64,000 bases of DNA from Antedon mediterranea. Taxonomy: Eukaryota > Echinodermata > Crinoidea > Comatulida > Antedonidae. Shown piece after piece: positions 62,601 through 64,000 of the stretch. The stretch is from contig NC_092675.1 in the NCBI RefSeq assembly GCF_964355755.1, positions 8,220,312 to 8,284,311 of the forward strand, written 5' to 3'. Below the pieces are notes generated by a model. The model was not told the DNA's origin. It did not search any database and saw nothing but the letters and a program-made list of their open reading frames with translations. Positions within the stretch are counted from its first letter, which is position 1. Each line of letters starts with the position of its first letter. The position numbers and the translations under genes were made by a program.

Positions 62601-63403
62601 CACATTTTCCATAAAGTTATATTCCTAATTAAAAATGTTTAATACAAGTTGGGTAGCAATGGGTAGCATATTGTATATGCTTTCATTTTATACCATACAG
62701 TGTGTCCATTGACATTTTATGGAATAATTTAACCCGAAAATGTGTTTTTTTTGGTCAAAGGTCAGTAAAAGCATTTCCGGTCATTTTTTGGGGTAAAAGT
62801 TGTGTTAGACTGAATATAAATATGTATATTCTGAACAATTTGACACCAAAAGCAAATCTGTATGACAAGTGGTTGTCGAGATATAAGAACCACACATTTC
62901 TAACCTTTGACCCCGATTTTGGGCATGTTCGCCCCAGATAACGAATTTGACACATATCCCATATTGTTCCTTGGGGTCAAATTATCCTATAACAGTTGAG
63001 ATATTCTCTCCTAAATTGAATGCATACAAATCTTACTCAGGTCCTACACTAGCAGTAGTTATTAATGAATAAAGGTCAATGACCTTTGACCCGACTATCT
63101 GACCAATGGCACAAGTAACCCGAAATTTGCAAAAACTTTATTTTGTTGTTTGACCACTAAAACATAGATGTAGGCACAACATTTGTCTTTTTAAACCCAG
63201 GAGTTGAGGAGTTATGAGCCATCAAATGCCACAAAAAGGTCACTGACCTTTGACCCTCAATATCTCACTAACAAAGCAACTAGAAGGCTGCAAAAATTTT
63301 TTTGTATTTATTCACACCTAAAGCTACAAGAAAATACCAAAAGACCTTTTATTAGAATTTTTTCAAGGTTACATAGGATAAATGTCACATATAGCCTGTA
63401 CTA

Positions 63404-63617
63404 AAAGTAGACTGTAATATTTGTTTTATTTTTCCAGACAGACACGCGTCAATCCCACTAAACGTTTAAGTTATTGTTATATTACCATAATATAATCGAA
63501 TCCAACTAACCTTACACAGTGTTAAATTGTTTTAATATTAGTACCTATATATATATATATGTAGCCTAACCCTGGATTATATTTAACAGTTTAATTCTGT
63601 ATCTTGTAACCTACCAG
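63404..63617 (+). other. Probable intron before a chitin-binding exon
   Basis: Contains a (TA)n run (63547-63560) and ends ACCTACCAG, a usable acceptor. A second acceptor-like TTTTTCCAG lies at 63431-63439 with no clear exon after it. Confidence 0.4.
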
Positions 63618-63695
63618 AGAATCTTCCAAATCGTGGTGATGGTGGAAGAGGAAGATTTTGTTCAGCTAGACCTGATGGCAATTTAGTCCATGGGA
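63618..63695 (+). pseudogene. Start of a third CBM14 exon, cut by a repeat
   Basis: After the acceptor at 63616/63617, phase 1, the frame reads NLPNRGDGGRGRFCSARPDG and then NLVHG. FCSARPDGNLVH aligns with FCSNKINGYHYH of the 47027 exon and with the usual start of peritrophin-A domains. Instead of the second cysteine the frame meets a stop at 63698, and non-coding repeat sequence begins. A glycine/arginine-rich linker precedes the domain, different from the 47-kb gene. It points to a cluster of related genes on this strand. Confidence 0.6.
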
Positions 63696-63699
63696 TTTA

Positions 63700-64000
63700 G
63701 CTAAAAAATGACCGTTTTCTCACACAAATTGCAAGAAAAGGTTTTTTTGATGAAATGTGCTCTTTAGACCCTACTGAACACATTTATCAACGTTAGGACA
63801 TTTTTCGATAACGGGAAGTAGTAAATTAGCATAATTAAAAATGGCCGCCATTGTTAATAACGTACTCTGTATCTTGGAAACCGCTAGTCACAGATACTTA
63901 ATTATGGTGTTAAAATCGTTAGAATATATGTTTTTATATTCACTGTAATCAAAAAGTTTGTCCAAAAAAGAATGGAAGTGCTATTTCTAACATTATTGAC
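63700..64000. mobile_element. Start of another long-inverted-repeat element (runs off the window)
   Basis: 63840-63960 repeats the arm module: AAAATGGCCGCCATT, TATCTTGGAAACCGCTAGTC, TGGTGTTAAAATCGTTAGAA and ATATGTTTTTATATTCACTGTA, in the same order as 53020-53110. The left end is near 63700; the right end lies beyond the window. Confidence 0.6.

Larger units (their letters stand above)
60272..63403. mobile_element. 3.1-kb long-inverted-repeat element with a LINE fragment in its loop
   Basis: The ends are TAGTAGAGGCTATATATG and the near-complement ending TATAGCCTGTACTA. The arms (to about 61060 and from about 62610) are highly similar: TTTTATTAGAATTTTTTC, GCCATCAAATGCCACAAAAA and TGCTACCCATTGCTACCCAA words pair across. 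The arm module around ATATAAGAACCACAC..GGTGTCAAATTGTTC is the same type as in the 52037-57236 element. No certain target duplication. The loop holds a minus-strand CR1-like RT segment and 200-bp tandem repeats. Confidence 0.85.

Noticed and set aside
60709-62955. Matching 66- to 79-codon frames at 60709-60932 and 62702-62955
   Set aside because: They are the same inverted-repeat arm read on both strands; the identical peptides come from the arms, not from genes.

Overview
The window is eukaryotic, AT-rich and dominated by repeats. The decayed genes are spliced, with GT-AG introns and phase-1 EGF exons. There is a tRNA-derived SINE family, several non-LTR retrotransposon fragments, and LTR, Harbinger, Mutator-like, hAT-like and TTAA-target elements. 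The palindrome TAGGCCTA is strikingly common. A marine invertebrate deuterostome, probably an echinoderm, fits best. The reasons are a Ty3/gypsy element with integrase upstream of reverse transcriptase (the Gmr1-like group known from deuterostomes), foldback elements built like sea-urchin TU elements, a P2X7-ballast-like fragment, and EGF plus chitin-binding genes. The species itself is inference.

Layout. 0.4-1.9 kb: large palindromic element. 3.2-6.25 kb: 183-bp satellite with higher-order structure. 6.4-13.7 kb: a dead Harbinger transposon (HARBI1-like transposase plus convergent Myb/SANT protein), split in its catalytic region by a Mutator-like element with a 9-bp target duplication, which holds a foldback that holds another foldback. 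13.7-22.3 kb: a run of foldback elements, most with arms made of short tandem repeats, one of which splits a P2X7-like gene. 22.8-23.2 kb: tandem units carrying a perfect 38-bp palindromic insertion. 23.9-35.1 kb: an old minus-strand gypsy element hit by three later insertions: a Gmr1-like retrotransposon in gag, a 616-bp TTAA MITE in gag and a 3.9-kb TTAA element in its LTR. 35.1-47.2 kb: a broken terminal exon of one EGF/chitin-binding gene, then the only largely intact host gene, with five EGF exons and a terminal chitin-binding exon (41585-47220, +). 47.5-64 kb: a LINE split by a 5.2-kb long-TIR element that contains a tRNA-Ala-like sequence, a second long-TIR element with a CR1-like reverse transcriptase in its loop, and the start of a third chitin-binding exon, also cut by a repeat.

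How the parts relate. Most of the sequence can be read as a chronology: host genes (a cluster of EGF/CBM14 genes and a P2X7-like gene) were invaded by autonomous elements, and those were invaded by non-autonomous ones. Target-site duplications let the order be read in several places. Only the 41.6-47.2 kb gene looks likely to make a normal protein. The retrotransposon and transposase frames all carry stops, shifts or insertions.

Limits: everything was read by eye. Boundaries of diverged repeats are approximate (tens of bases). Boundaries with stated target duplications are exact to within a base or two. Family names rest on motif recognition, not on database searches.
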